A DNA stretch of 64,000 bases, from NCBI GenBank assembly GCA_046199005.1, contig CP176050.1, forward strand, positions 3,658,001 to 3,722,000, written 5' to 3'. The notes beneath the pieces are model-generated. The model saw only the letters and a program-made list of their open reading frames with translations, was not told the origin of the DNA and searched no databases. Below are positions 1 to 9,677 of the stretch, in pieces. Position numbers and translations under genes: made by a program. Numbering within the stretch: position 1 is the stretch's first letter; each line of letters begins with the position of its first letter. This DNA is from Ascidiimonas sp046199005. GTDB lineage: Bacteria; Bacteroidota; Bacteroidia; Flavobacteriales; Flavobacteriaceae.

Positions 1-46
1 AGGGGTTTTTATAATATTTTGTATCCTAATAGTAAAAGGTATTCTT

Positions 47-1201
47 ATGACCACCATTCTGGATATTATTCATAAGTATTTAAATAATACGGCTACCCTA
101 TCAGAGATTGAACGATTGGAAAAATGGGTACGTGATTCTCCAGAGAATGCTGCGGTTTTTAAAGACCATGTATTTCTTCACGAACGAAATCAAAACAAAA
201 AACAGTCTTTTGATCAAAAGATCGCATTCAAAAAATTTCTTCTAGAAACCAAAAAAAGAAAATCGGCTGGGTCTAAGTATAAATACGCGGCAGCTGCCGC
301 CTTGTTGATAGCTGCACTCTCCATTACCTTTCTTAACAAAGATAAGACAGTAGAGCCTTCACAACGTGAAATGACCGAAACCACAGCCTCAGAGGAAGCA
401 ATAATACTTACCCTGGAAGACGGTACAAAGAAAATTCTAAAAGAAAATGGATCTGAACTTATTTTAAGTGTTACAGGAGATACGTTGCAACAGCAGCAAA
501 ACAACACCTTAAAATACGTTTCAAATACTAAAAATGCTGGTAAAACGCATTATCACAAACTACAAATACCACTTGGTAAAACCTTTAAGATCAACCTTTC
601 AGATGGCACAACTGTTTGGCTTAACGCAGGCTCCAGCTTATATTTTCCTGTGAAATTCAACAGGAACGAATTTTATCGCAAGGTAGTACTTGAAGGAGAA
701 GCTTTTTTTGAGGTCACTAAAAATACCCAACAACCATTTATAGTAAATACTTCCGGTGTAGACGTACAGGTTCTAGGTACTAAATTTAACGTTTCTTCCT
801 ATGGGGATGATGAAAATATTAAAACCACGCTGGTTGAGGGCTCTGTTCAGATATTTGATCAAAATAATAAAGATAACAACTCGATCATTCAACCAAACGA
901 ACAATTGGTTTTTGAAAAGTCGTCCGGAGCACTCGTAACTAAAGAGGTTAATGTCGATAAATATATTGCCTGGATCCATAATCGGCTTTACTTCGAGAAT
1001 GATCAGTTCTCTGAGATCGTAAAAAAAATAGAACGCAGCTACGACGTTGATATCGAGAATAATTATGAAGGTTTAAATTCTATTCGGTTTACGGGAGAAT
1101 TTGACATTGAAGATGTGAACGATGTATTCGCCACATTCACCGCAAACACACCTTTCAGTTATAAAATAGAGAATAATAAAATCAGTATTAACCAAAAATA
1201 A
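47..1201 (+). CDS. FecR-family anti-sigma factor
   Basis: 384 residues. A short N-terminal cytoplasmic region (about 1-75) is followed by one membrane segment at about 80-97. The periplasmic FecR domain covers roughly 170-270, with motifs such as LSDGTTVWLNAGS and GEAFFEV, and a C-terminal DUF4974-like domain runs from about 310 to the end. In this family the N-terminal part holds an ECF sigma factor and the periplasmic part senses a loaded TonB receptor through the receptor's STN domain. The next gene is exactly such a receptor, so this is a trans-envelope signalling pair. The sigma factor gene would be expected just upstream, outside the window. The ATG at 47 is the only good start seen. 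The inducing substrate cannot be read from the sequence. Confidence 0.93.
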   Translation: MTTILDIIHKYLNNTATLSEIERLEKWVRDSPENAAVFKDHVFLHERNQNKKQSFDQKIAFKKFLLETKKRKSAGSKYKYAAAAALLIAALSITFLNKDKTVEPSQREMTETTASEEAIILTLEDGTKKILKENGSELILSVTGDTLQQQQNNTLKYVSNTKNAGKTHYHKLQIPLGKTFKINLSDGTTVWLNAGSSLYFPVKFNRNEFYRKVVLEGEAFFEVTKNTQQPFIVNTSGVDVQVLGTKFNVSSYGDDENIKTTLVEGSVQIFDQNNKDNNSIIQPNEQLVFEKSSGALVTKEVNVDKYIAWIHNRLYFENDQFSEIVKKIERSYDVDIENNYEGLNSIRFTGEFDIEDVNDVFATFTANTPFSYKIENNKISINQK

Positions 1202-1206
1202 AAAAA

Positions 1207-1228
1207 GAGAGGTGCGCCAACACCTCTC
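1207..1228. terminator. Hairpin between fecR and receptor gene
   Basis: A perfect 8-bp stem (GAGAGGTG / CACCTCTC) with a 6-base loop sits 6 bases after the fecR stop. It has an A-run on its left and no T-run on its right, so on the + strand it does not look like a classical terminator. It may be a partial attenuator or an mRNA-stability element that lets fecR and the receptor be expressed at different levels. The function is inferred. Confidence 0.4.
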
Positions 1229-1285
1229 AAACACTTTAATGATTTAGTCATCAACTTAGTATCAACCAAAAAAGTTTTCAAAATT

Positions 1286-4200
1286 ATGAAAAAAAGAACT
1301 TTATCCAATTCATTAAAAAATAAGGTGCTTCCTTATTTGAAAGACCACTTGAAAATGAAAGCCACATTAGTCTTCGTCTTCTTTACTATGCTGCAAATGG
1401 CCGCTAATCCCGGATTCGCTCAGGATAATATCGAACTTGACCTGAAGGATGTAACCTTAGACAAGGTCTTACGCGAAATTAAAAAGCAAACCGATTACAA
1501 GTTTTTCTTCCGTAACGACGAAGTGAATCTTAAAGAGAGAAAATCGATTAAAGCAGAAAAAGAATCCATTGAAAGTGTACTTAGTAAATTATTTAATGGC
1601 TCTGATATTCAGTATAAGATCGTTGGTAAACAGATCGTTTTGAACAGAGTGATTTCTACCTCTGCCACCTCCACAAAACAGGTTAGAGAAGTGAAAGGAG
1701 TCGTTAAAGATGCTCAAAACATGCCGCTTGCTGGTGCCAACGTTCTTGTAAAAGGCACCACCAAGGGAACTCAAACTGATTTTGATGGTAATTTTACGAT
1801 CGAAATGGGTGCAGAAGAAAACACATTGATGATTTCTTTCATAGGTTTTCAACCTAAAGAAGTAGATGTAACCGGAAAAGATTATGTAGAAATTTCGTTA
1901 GCTGAAGCTGCTGCACAATTAGAATCTGTAGTCGTGGTAGGATCTCGTAACCCTGCAAGAACTGCTACTGAAACAACAGTTCCTGTAGATGTTATTGATG
2001 TAAAAGAATTAACTACGTTATCACCCCAGGTAAATTTAAACCAAATACTTAACTATGTTGCTCCTTCCTTTACTTCTAATACCCAAACCATCTCTGATGG
2101 TACAGACCATATAGATCCCGCTTCTCTTAGAGGACTAGGGCCTGATCAGGTTCTTGTACTTATCAATGGTAAAAGAAGGCATACGTCGTCTCTTGTAAAT
2201 GTAAATGGTACGTTTGGACGTGGTAGTGTAGGTACCGATTTAAATGCGATTCCAGCAGCAGCGATACAACGTATTGAAGTTTTAAGAGATGGTGCAGCCG
2301 CTCAGTACGGATCTGACGCCATTGCAGGGGTAATCAACATCGTACTTAATAAAAATGTAAATGAGCTTACCTTTAATGTAACTACAGGAGCACATTTCTC
2401 TAAAAATTCAAATGAACAAACCGGAGGTGTGGATGGTGCTACAACAAACATTAGTGCAAACTACGGACTTCCTCTTGGTGACAGAGGTGGTTACATAAAT
2501 TTTACGGGAGATTTTGATTATAGAGACGATTATAACCGAATGAAAGAATGGGAAGGTTCTATCTTCAATGCCTATAATGCCATTGAATTTGTGGCTTCAA
2601 ACGATGGTTTTAATATTTCTGAATTATTCACAGATGTTGATGCGATCAAACAATACGGAGCTCAGGTCTCGCATTTTGATGCAGCTTTGCAAAGCGAGAT
2701 CGCTAACGCAAATACCATCGCAGATTTACAGGGAATTCTTGGAGTAGACGTTACGGAAGCAGAACTAAATGCACGAGGTTTAGACAGGACAGATTTCAAT
2801 ATGAGAGTCGGACAGTCTGCATTGCGCGGCGGTCGCTTTTTTGCTAATTTTTCATTGCCTTTAGATGACAACGGCACCGAACTATATTCTTTTGCAGGAA
2901 TTGGCAGCAGAACCGGTAACTCTGCAGGATTTTACAGGCTTCCTAATCAAAGTCGTACCTATACACCTGCATACATCAATGGATTTTTACCGGAGATCAA
3001 CTCTAAGATTAAAGATCAATCCATCTCGGTAGGAATTAAAGGAAAGATCAATACCTGGAATGTCGACTTTAGTAATACCTGGGGTCGTAACTCATTTTTG
3101 TATGAGATCTCAAATACATCTAATGCATCTTTGCTGAATGCAACACCTACTCGATTCGATGCGGGTGGTTTTTCATTTACTCAAAATACTACCAACCTTG
3201 ATATCAATCGGTTCTATGAAGACATCTTTGCAGGTTTAAATATCGCATTTGGAGCAGAACACCGTTTTGAACGCTATGAGATTATCGCAGGTGAAGAAGA
3301 ATCGTATGCACAATATGATGCAGAAGGCAGACCAATTATTACCAGTTCGCAATCTCCCACAGTAGATTTCTTTGGAAATCCAAGACCAGGAGGTTCACAA
3401 GTGTTCCCAGGATTTAGCCCGGATAATGAAGTGTCCAGAGAACGCTCTAGTGTAGCAGGATACTTTGAAGTAGAAGCCGATTTTACAGAGAAGTTCTTAA
3501 TGACGTTTGCTACCAGATTTGAAGATTATTCAGATTTTGGTTCTACTATTAATTTTAAATTATCTGGCAGATATAAGATAAGTGAGAACTTTAATCTTAG
3601 AACTGCATTAAATACAGGGTTCAGAGCACCTTCACTTCATCAATTGAATTTTAATTCTACTTCAACCATTTTTGACCAGGCAGGAAACCCTGTAGAAGTA
3701 GGTACATTTTCGAATGACAGCCGTGCAGCAGAACTTTTGGGTATACCGCAACTTACCGAAGAAACTTCGCAAAGTATTAGCCTTGGTTTCACGAGTAAGA
3801 TCCCAAGTGCTAATCTGGCAATTACAGTAGATGGTTTCTTTGTTGCGATCGATGACCGTGTAGTTTATACAGGTCAGTTCAGAGGTCCGGGAACAGGTTC
3901 TGAGTTAGACAATTTGCTCGCTCAGGCAAATGCAACGGCAGCTTCGTTCTTCGCCAATGCAATCGATACCGAGACTAAAGGAGTTGATGTGGTTGTTACC
4001 CATAAAACTTTTGTAGGCGATAATGCTCAATTGAAGTCCGATTTGGCAGCGACCTTTTCTCAAACACGACAGGTAGGCGATATTAATGACTCAGAAGTAC
4101 TAAGAAATGCAGGGCTCACCAGTACTTACTTCCCGGAGGATAGCAGGGTGTACCTTGAGGAATCAGTTCCAAGAACCAAAGTAAATCTTACCAATTCATT

Positions 4201-4525
4201 AACTACAGATAAGTTTAATATCTTTTTAAGAAATGTCTATTTTGGAGAGGTAACAGAAGCTACTCCTAACGTAGATCTGCAACAGGAATTTGGAGCTAAA
4301 ATTGTAACGGATCTTTCTTTTGGTTACAAAGTTACTAATGAGTTTACCGTAACCGTGGGTGCCAATAATTTATTAGATGTGTATCCGGATCGTGCCGCTG
4401 AAACTTTTGAGAACGCTTCAGGGAACAATCGTAGTGGAGGGAGATTTGACTGGTCAAGAAGATCTCAACAATTTGGTATAGGAGGTAGATTCCTTTTTGC
4501 GAGGCTGAGCCTTAATATGAATTAA
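1286..4525 (+). CDS. TonB-dependent receptor with STN signalling domain
   Basis: 1079 residues, an outer-membrane active transporter. A signal peptide lies within the first 46 residues (hydrophobic stretch ending in NPGFAQ). An STN/secretin domain follows at about 50-118 (IELDLKDVTLDKVLREI), then a carboxypeptidase-regulatory-like fold at about 134-200 (GVVKDAQNMPLAGANV). The plug spans about 225-345 (LINGKRRHTS, RIEVLRDGAAAQYGSDAIAG), and the rest is beta-barrel. The STN domain is what contacts a FecR partner, and fecR is immediately upstream. No SusD-type lipoprotein follows, so it is more like a FecA-type transducer than a glycan SusCD pair. The ligand is unknown. The first ATG precedes a positively charged N-region, so it was kept. 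Confidence 0.93.
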   Translation: MKKRTLSNSLKNKVLPYLKDHLKMKATLVFVFFTMLQMAANPGFAQDNIELDLKDVTLDKVLREIKKQTDYKFFFRNDEVNLKERKSIKAEKESIESVLSKLFNGSDIQYKIVGKQIVLNRVISTSATSTKQVREVKGVVKDAQNMPLAGANVLVKGTTKGTQTDFDGNFTIEMGAEENTLMISFIGFQPKEVDVTGKDYVEISLAEAAAQLESVVVVGSRNPARTATETTVPVDVIDVKELTTLSPQVNLNQILNYVAPSFTSNTQTISDGTDHIDPASLRGLGPDQVLVLINGKRRHTSSLVNVNGTFGRGSVGTDLNAIPAAAIQRIEVLRDGAAAQYGSDAIAGVINIVLNKNVNELTFNVTTGAHFSKNSNEQTGGVDGATTNISANYGLPLGDRGGYINFTGDFDYRDDYNRMKEWEGSIFNAYNAIEFVASNDGFNISELFTDVDAIKQYGAQVSHFDAALQSEIANANTIADLQGILGVDVTEAELNARGLDRTDFNMRVGQSALRGGRFFANFSLPLDDNGTELYSFAGIGSRTGNSAGFYRLPNQSRTYTPAYINGFLPEINSKIKDQSISVGIKGKINTWNVDFSNTWGRNSFLYEISNTSNASLLNATPTRFDAGGFSFTQNTTNLDINRFYEDIFAGLNIAFGAEHRFERYEIIAGEEESYAQYDAEGRPIITSSQSPTVDFFGNPRPGGSQVFPGFSPDNEVSRERSSVAGYFEVEADFTEKFLMTFATRFEDYSDFGSTINFKLSGRYKISENFNLRTALNTGFRAPSLHQLNFNSTSTIFDQAGNPVEVGTFSNDSRAAELLGIPQLTEETSQSISLGFTSKIPSANLAITVDGFFVAIDDRVVYTGQFRGPGTGSELDNLLAQANATAASFFANAIDTETKGVDVVVTHKTFVGDNAQLKSDLAATFSQTRQVGDINDSEVLRNAGLTSTYFPEDSRVYLEESVPRTKVNLTNSLTTDKFNIFLRNVYFGEVTEATPNVDLQQEFGAKIVTDLSFGYKVTNEFTVTVGANNLLDVYPDRAAETFENASGNNRSGGRFDWSRRSQQFGIGGRFLFARLSLNMN

Positions 4526-4660
4526 AAGGATCATAGTTTTAAAGTGACCTTATACAAGTAAATTACTTTAAGGCAAGCTCATGAGGGATTTGCTTGAAAC
4601 AAACGTTTAGTTTCAAGGCATTCGTTGGGGCGTTAGACCCTTTGGCGGTGCCAACAAAAA

Positions 4661-4687
4661 CACCTTGCAGCTGCAAGGTGTTTTTTT
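4661..4687 (+). terminator. Rho-independent terminator of the receptor gene
   Basis: A perfect inverted repeat (CACCTTGCAG / CTGCAAGGTG) is followed by seven T and preceded by five A, so it could work in both directions. It lies about 135 bases after the receptor stop and before the convergent repeat-protein gene. Confidence 0.85.
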
Positions 4688-4741
4688 ATGAGTTTATTTC
4701 AAGGATGTTTTATTAAGACGACTAAATCAAATAAATATCTT

Positions 4742-5251
4742 TTATTTAGATTGCGGAACTGCGTTTCTCTTTAAAAACGCTTGCAAATCTTGGTAAAACT
4801 CATCTTCGTTGTCACCTTCTATGTACGGAAGTGACAGAAAATTAAAATAAGGAACTCCCGCCTCAAAGCCTCTGGGTAAATACATCTCAAGATCAAAATC
4901 AAAAGATAATTCCAGCTCATCCTCAATAAATTGTACATTTTCTAATCGAAAAGGAACGGCATAAGGATCAAAATTTTCAGGTAGATAAGTTTCGATAGCA
5001 AATTCGAAATTAACCTCTTCGCCCTCTTCTATGTAATTTAAGGTATGGATGTTAAAATAGGCCTGATGAGGATTAAATCCTCTCGGTAAATATTTTTGAG
5101 GATCGAAGTCGAATTCGATCTCTTTATTTTCTTCAATGTAGACGATCTCGCTTAGTAAGACTGAATCATTAACAGGATCTGTTTCATTTTGCATAGCCGT
5201 CGCTAATGACAGGCTTGTCAAAAAAATGGTAGTAAGTAGGAACTTTTTCAT
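4742..5251 (-). CDS. Secreted YLPxGFNP repeat protein (short paralogue)
   Basis: 169 residues of unknown function. A signal peptide covers about 1-19 (KKFLLTTIFLTSLSLATA). The rest is a 35-residue repeat: YLP begins at residues 54, 89 and 124, each preceded by an acidic strand-like stretch (YIEENKEIEFDFD, FIEDELELSFDFD) and followed by [RE]xF and an aromatic segment such as YFNIHT. A fourth, decayed unit starts at about 141. The protein is strongly acidic. A paralogue with four units lies upstream on the same strand, which suggests local duplication. I do not recognise a named domain. The regular alternation of charged and aromatic segments suggests a secreted or periplasmic repeat fold (inference). 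Confidence 0.85.
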   Translation of the reverse strand: MKKFLLTTIFLTSLSLATAMQNETDPVNDSVLLSEIVYIEENKEIEFDFDPQKYLPRGFNPHQAYFNIHTLNYIEEGEEVNFEFAIETYLPENFDPYAVPFRLENVQFIEDELELSFDFDLEMYLPRGFEAGVPYFNFLSLPYIEGDNEDEFYQDLQAFLKRNAVPQSK

Positions 5252-5621
5252 TTGGTATAGTTTTTAATTTTCGTAAAACTCATTTTTGTTTCACACTGCA
5301 AATTTCTGACAGAAAAACGGATTCTATGTTACCTTTAAGAAAATTTTATGCCTCCTGAAACGCCCGTTATTATTGAGATTGAAAGCGATTTATTCAATAT
5401 AAATATCATTTTTGTGCACAGCAGATAAAACTTACAAGAGACGGCTGAGAATTTAATTATCCGGAACGTGTTTTAATGCGAAAAATGCAATTCGAACTTA
5501 CTATTATTTAATTGTTAATTGAATCTTATCCTATACTCTGTTAAAAGATCTTCTAAGAGATTTTAGCAATGTCTGATACTGACATTCTATTTTAAAACTG
5601 TCGGTGAGAACGATTTCGAAA
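5252..5621. other. Gene-free AT-rich stretch between the two repeat-protein genes
   Basis: No credible ORF, RNA gene or repeat was found. It must hold the promoter of the short repeat-protein gene (- strand), but no clean TAnnTTTG box was seen. Confidence 0.5.
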
Positions 5622-5650
5622 TTAAAAACTCCACTTTAAAAGTGGAGTTT
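5622..5650 (-). terminator. Terminator of the long repeat-protein gene
   Basis: A 12-bp perfect stem (AAACTCCACTTT / AAAGTGGAGTTT) with a single-base centre is followed on the - strand by a run of T. It lies about 50 bases downstream of the stop of the four-repeat protein, which separates the two paralogues into distinct transcripts. Confidence 0.8.
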
Positions 5651-5702
5651 ACTAACTAACAATTAACTAAATTCAAGATCCTTAATAAATCTCTGAAAAA
5701 TC

Positions 5703-6332
5703 TTATAGATCAGTAGCTTTTCTATAAGGATTAAATCCTTTAGGTAGATATTTTTTGGTATCAAAACCCATAGCTACATCAGCTTCTTCATCTTCAATAA
5801 ATTGTATCGAGTGAATGTTGAAATAAGGCTCGTTGGGATTGAATCCTCTGGGCAAATACGCTGATACGTCGTAACCTAGATCAATAATTTCTTCTTCTTC
5901 CTCGGCAAATTTGATGCTGTGAATATCAAAATAATATCCATTTGCTTCAAAATTAGCTGGTAAATATTCTGAAGTATCAAAATCAAAGGTTACCTCAACT
6001 TCTTCTTCAACATAGTTTATAGAATGAATGTCAAAATAAGACTCGTATGGATTAAATCCTTTTGGGAGGTATAATTTTGGATCAAAACCCAGATCAACCT
6101 CTTCCTCATCTTCTAAAAACACGATACTGTTTAAATCAATTTCATTCGGATTATTAGTTTCGAAACTTACAAAATAAGTACTGGACATGTCCGATTCTAA
6201 AATATCCTCCTGCGTATTTGCCAGTATAAAAGTATTTACATCCTGATCACTGACATAAGGGTCTGCTTCTTCCTGCGGCGTGGCTGCTTCCTGACCTAGT
6301 AGCAATCCACAAATAATAAATAATTGGTTCAT
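5703..6332 (-). CDS. YLPxGFNP repeat protein (long paralogue)
   Basis: 209 residues of unknown function. A short hydrophobic N-terminus (NQLFIICGLLLGQ) may be a weak signal peptide, and a linker runs to about residue 65. Four copies of the same repeat as in the neighbouring gene follow: YLP at residues 88, 123, 159 and 195, a period of 35-36. Units share an acidic run (FLEDEEEVDLGFD, FIEDEEADVAMGFD), then YLP[KR]GFNP, then YF[DN]IHSI. The last unit ends soon after GFNPY, so the array stops at a repeat boundary. Copy number differs from the paralogue (four against three), as expected for an expanding and contracting array. No enzyme motif was seen. Confidence 0.85.
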   Translation of the reverse strand: MNQLFIICGLLLGQEAATPQEEADPYVSDQDVNTFILANTQEDILESDMSSTYFVSFETNNPNEIDLNSIVFLEDEEEVDLGFDPKLYLPKGFNPYESYFDIHSINYVEEEVEVTFDFDTSEYLPANFEANGYYFDIHSIKFAEEEEEIIDLGYDVSAYLPRGFNPNEPYFNIHSIQFIEDEEADVAMGFDTKKYLPKGFNPYRKATDL

Positions 6333-6547
6333 TGATTAAAATTTTACGATTATAATTTGATTGATACTAGTAAGACTTTTAAAAATTAAAATTGTTACGG
6401 TTTTTGTGAAATTTTTAACGAAAGCTGCTATTTTATGTGATTAATACACCTATTAATATATATACCCAAAAAAACTTATGAAATCATTAACACAACATAC
6501 CTCTTAAATTGCTGTTATTTGGCGATGAATCTCAAACATTTCACAAA

Positions 6548-9049
6548 ATGAACCAAAAAATAGTACTGAAATTCTTATCCGTTTTTCTCATTTTCGGACT
6601 CAGTCAAACAGTAGATGCGCAACGCAAAAAGAAAAAAGATCGTAAAAATAAAACTGAACAATCGGCACCTGCTTCGTCAAAAGGAAAAAAAGGAGGAATC
6701 AAACCTTACGACCAGGTAATTACCAAAAAAGCAAAAACCGATCAGGGTTTGTTCGACACTCATGCAATTGAGGACGATTATTTTTACGAAATACCCGATT
6801 CGCTTTTTGGCAGAGAAATGTTGATGGTTACCCGAATCGCCAAAACAGCTAATGGAATAGGTTTTGGGGGAGGAAAACAAAATACACAAGTATTGCGTTG
6901 GGAGAAAAAACCTCGCAAAGTTCTGCTGAGAGTGGTGTCTTATAATGTTTACGCCGCAGATTCGCTTCCGGTACACGAAGCGGTTGTTAACTCTAATTTT
7001 GAACCTGTTCTATATACTTTCCCTATCAAAGCATTTAGCAAAGATTCTACCTCTACTGTAATTCAGGTTAATGAACTTTTTGAAACCGATGTAAAAGCAC
7101 TCGGTTTACCAGATTTCAGGAGGAAACAATATAAAGTAACTCGTCTTGATAGCAAACGTTCATTTATAGAACATATAAAAAGTTATCCCTTGAATATCGA
7201 AGCGAGACACGTAAAAACGTATGCCGCCGGTAATCCCCCGTCGAATGAAAGCACGGGATCAATTTCTATCGAGATAAATAACTCTATGATATTGCTTCCG
7301 GAAGTACCTATGAAACGGCGTTATTTTGACCAAAGAGTAGGCTGGTTTGCAAGGGGTCAGGTAGATTACGGTCAAGATGCACAAGAAAGTAAAACCATAA
7401 GATATTTAGATCGATGGAGACTTGAGGTAAAAGATGAAGATCTCGAAAAGTTCAAAAAAGGAGAATTAGTCGAACCCAAAAAACAAATTGTATATTACAT
7501 CGATCGTGCGACTCCTGAAAAATGGAGAAAATATATCAAACAAGGTATCGAAGACTGGCAGGTAGCTTTTGAAGAAGCTGGTTTTAAAAATGCGATTATT
7601 GCGAAAGACCCGCCATCCCCTGAGGAAGATCCGGAGTGGTCCCCCGAAGACGTTCGCTACTCTGTAGTTAGATATTTAGCTTCACCCATTCCAAATGCCA
7701 ATGGTCCCCACGTGAGCGATCCTCGTTCTGGTGAAATACTTGAGTCTGATATTAATTGGTATCACAATGTAATGACGTTGCTTCGGAACTGGTTCTTCGT
7801 GCAAACAGCTGCTATTAATGAAGAAGCAAGAGGCGTTGAATTTAAAGATGAGATCATGGGGCGACTCATTCGTTTTGTATCCGCACACGAAGTTGGTCAT
7901 ACCCTTGGCTTACCACACAATATGGGTAGTAGCGTGGCTTACCCCGTAGATTCTTTGAGATCAGCTTCATTCACTCAAAAATATGGAACAGCACCCTCCA
8001 TAATGGATTATGCCCGATTTAACTATGTGGCACAGCCAGGTGATGAAGGTGTTGCGTTGATGCCCAATATAGGAGTGTACGATAAATATGCCATACGATG
8101 GGGATACAGACCTATTCCTGATAAAAACGCTGAAGAAGAAAAACCGGTTCTCGATAACTGGATTCTCGAACACCAAAACGATCCGATGTACCGATTTGGC
8201 CGACAGCAATTTGGTGTGATCGACCCTAGCTCTCAAACAGAAGACCTTGGAGACGATGCCATGAAAGCAAGTGCGTATGGTATTGCAAACCTGAAAAGAA
8301 TAGTTCCTAATTTAATTGAATGGACTGCCGAAGATGGCAAGAACTACGACGACCTTGGTACTATGTACAGACAAGTTCTAAGCCAGTATAATCGTTACAT
8401 GGGTCATGTGGCATCAAATATTGGTGGTGTGTATGAATATTACAAAACATATGATCAGGAAGGTGCGGTTTATACACATGTTGATAAGGATCACCAGAAA
8501 AATGCCATGAAGTTTCTTCAGGCGGAGTTATTCAAAACACCTGAATGGCTCTTAGATGAAAACATCTTCAATAAAATAGAACACGCCGGAAGCGTAGAAC
8601 GCCTGCGAAATTTACAGGTACGCACCTTAAACAATATGCTAGATTTTGGTAGAATGGCCAGAATGATAGAAAATGAGACAATGAATGGAAGGGAGGCCTA
8701 TAGTCTTATCGAAATGATGTCTGATCTGCGTCGTGGTATTTGGAGTGAACTACCAGCCGGAAGAAAAATAGATACGTATCGCAGAAATTTACAGAGAGCT
8801 TACTTAGACCGCATGCAATACCTCATGACCAAAGAACAAGGACCAATACCTGCAAGATTCAGAAGATTCATTACTCGCACAAATGTGGACGTCGCACAAT
8901 CTGATATTCGCCCTGTTGTTCGCGGAGAGCTAAATAACCTGAAAAGAAGTCTGAGAAATGCAATTGGAATTACTTCAGACAGAATGAGCAGATATCATTT
9001 GCAAGATGCGCTTGAGCGTGTCAACTCGATTTTAGATCCCGATAATTAA
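6548..9049 (+). CDS. Secreted zinc-dependent metalloprotease (Met-zincin, DUF4953/DUF5117 type)
   Basis: 833 residues from the ATG at 6548. The frame is open from 6509, but the signal peptide (NQKIVLKFLSVFLIFGLS...DAQ) begins at 6548, so the later start is preferred. After a lysine-rich linker comes a large N-terminal beta-rich region (DUF5117/5118 type). The catalytic motif HEVGHTLGLPHN has zinc ligands at about H447, H451 and H457, and a downstream SIMDYARFNYVAQPGD gives the Met-turn. This is a known Bacteroidota family of exported peptidases; the substrate is unknown. A terminator follows directly, so it is probably monocistronic. Confidence 0.92.
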   Translation: MNQKIVLKFLSVFLIFGLSQTVDAQRKKKKDRKNKTEQSAPASSKGKKGGIKPYDQVITKKAKTDQGLFDTHAIEDDYFYEIPDSLFGREMLMVTRIAKTANGIGFGGGKQNTQVLRWEKKPRKVLLRVVSYNVYAADSLPVHEAVVNSNFEPVLYTFPIKAFSKDSTSTVIQVNELFETDVKALGLPDFRRKQYKVTRLDSKRSFIEHIKSYPLNIEARHVKTYAAGNPPSNESTGSISIEINNSMILLPEVPMKRRYFDQRVGWFARGQVDYGQDAQESKTIRYLDRWRLEVKDEDLEKFKKGELVEPKKQIVYYIDRATPEKWRKYIKQGIEDWQVAFEEAGFKNAIIAKDPPSPEEDPEWSPEDVRYSVVRYLASPIPNANGPHVSDPRSGEILESDINWYHNVMTLLRNWFFVQTAAINEEARGVEFKDEIMGRLIRFVSAHEVGHTLGLPHNMGSSVAYPVDSLRSASFTQKYGTAPSIMDYARFNYVAQPGDEGVALMPNIGVYDKYAIRWGYRPIPDKNAEEEKPVLDNWILEHQNDPMYRFGRQQFGVIDPSSQTEDLGDDAMKASAYGIANLKRIVPNLIEWTAEDGKNYDDLGTMYRQVLSQYNRYMGHVASNIGGVYEYYKTYDQEGAVYTHVDKDHQKNAMKFLQAELFKTPEWLLDENIFNKIEHAGSVERLRNLQVRTLNNMLDFGRMARMIENETMNGREAYSLIEMMSDLRRGIWSELPAGRKIDTYRRNLQRAYLDRMQYLMTKEQGPIPARFRRFITRTNVDVAQSDIRPVVRGELNNLKRSLRNAIGITSDRMSRYHLQDALERVNSILDPDN

Positions 9050-9067
9050 TACCAATATTACAGACTG

Positions 9068-9091
9068 AAAAGCGCCGTTTTGGCGCTTTTT
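9068..9091 (+). terminator. Terminator after the metalloprotease gene
   Basis: Stem AAAAGCGCC / GGCGCTTTT with a short T-rich loop, followed by a T-run. It sits 19 bases after the stop. Confidence 0.85.
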
Positions 9092-9179
9092 TTGTTAATA
9101 GCATCATAAATATTGTATGCTCCGTTAAACCTTAAGTACTAGTATCGGTCTTATTAGTAAACAGTAAAAACATAGCAAA

Positions 9180-9620
9180 ATGAAAAAACTTATCTACATG
9201 GCTGTCGCAATTCTTTTTAGTGTTACAGCAATTGCTCAACAAAGACCAGAGGAAGGTCAGAAAAAGAAAATGCAGGATTTTACCCCTGAACAAATTGCCA
9301 TTATCCACACAAAAAAAATGACCCTTGCGCTCGACTTGTCCGAACAGCAACAAACAGCGCTTTTGCAATTAAACACGCAACTCGCCATTGAACGCAAACA
9401 GCATCATGAAGAAATGAAGGCCTTAAAAGCCGAAGGAAATGAACTAACTTCCCAGCAGCGTTTTGAAAAAATAAATGAACGATTAGATCGGCAGATAGAA
9501 ATTCACAATCAAATGAAATCTTTATTGAACAAAGAACAATATACGCTCTGGAAAGAACATCAACTTAAGAAAGGAAAGAAAATGCGTAAACATCGCTTAA
9601 CTAATAAAAGAAACGGTTAA
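9180..9620 (+). CDS. Spy/CpxP-like periplasmic helical protein
   Basis: 146 residues. A signal peptide (KKLIYMAVAILFSVTAIAQ) is followed by an all-helical, Gln/Lys/Glu-rich mature part. Motifs resemble the Spy/CpxP/LTXXQ group (FTPEQIAIIHTKKMTLALDLSEQQ, and later LLNKEQYTLWKEH). Members are periplasmic chaperone-like or metal-stress proteins. The basic C-terminal tail (KKGKKMRKHRLTNKRNG) is distinctive. The exact role is unknown. It is flanked by terminators on both sides and so is transcribed alone. Confidence 0.75.
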   Translation: MKKLIYMAVAILFSVTAIAQQRPEEGQKKKMQDFTPEQIAIIHTKKMTLALDLSEQQQTALLQLNTQLAIERKQHHEEMKALKAEGNELTSQQRFEKINERLDRQIEIHNQMKSLLNKEQYTLWKEHQLKKGKKMRKHRLTNKRNG

Positions 9621-9641
9621 AATACACATCATAACTAAAGT

Positions 9642-9671
9642 AGGGCATCCATGAATATCTAGGGATGCCCT
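9642..9671. terminator. Hairpin between convergent genes
   Basis: Stem AGGGCATCC / GGATGCCCT with an 11-12 base loop lies between the Spy-like gene (+) and hemL (-). T-runs on either side are poor, so it is a likely but imperfect bidirectional terminator. Confidence 0.6.
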
Positions 9672-9677
9672 CACATT

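Noticed and set aside
5252..5702. Possible third YLPxGFNP repeat gene between the paralogues
   Set aside because: No repeat sequence or open frame is present; the gap holds only a terminator and presumed promoter.
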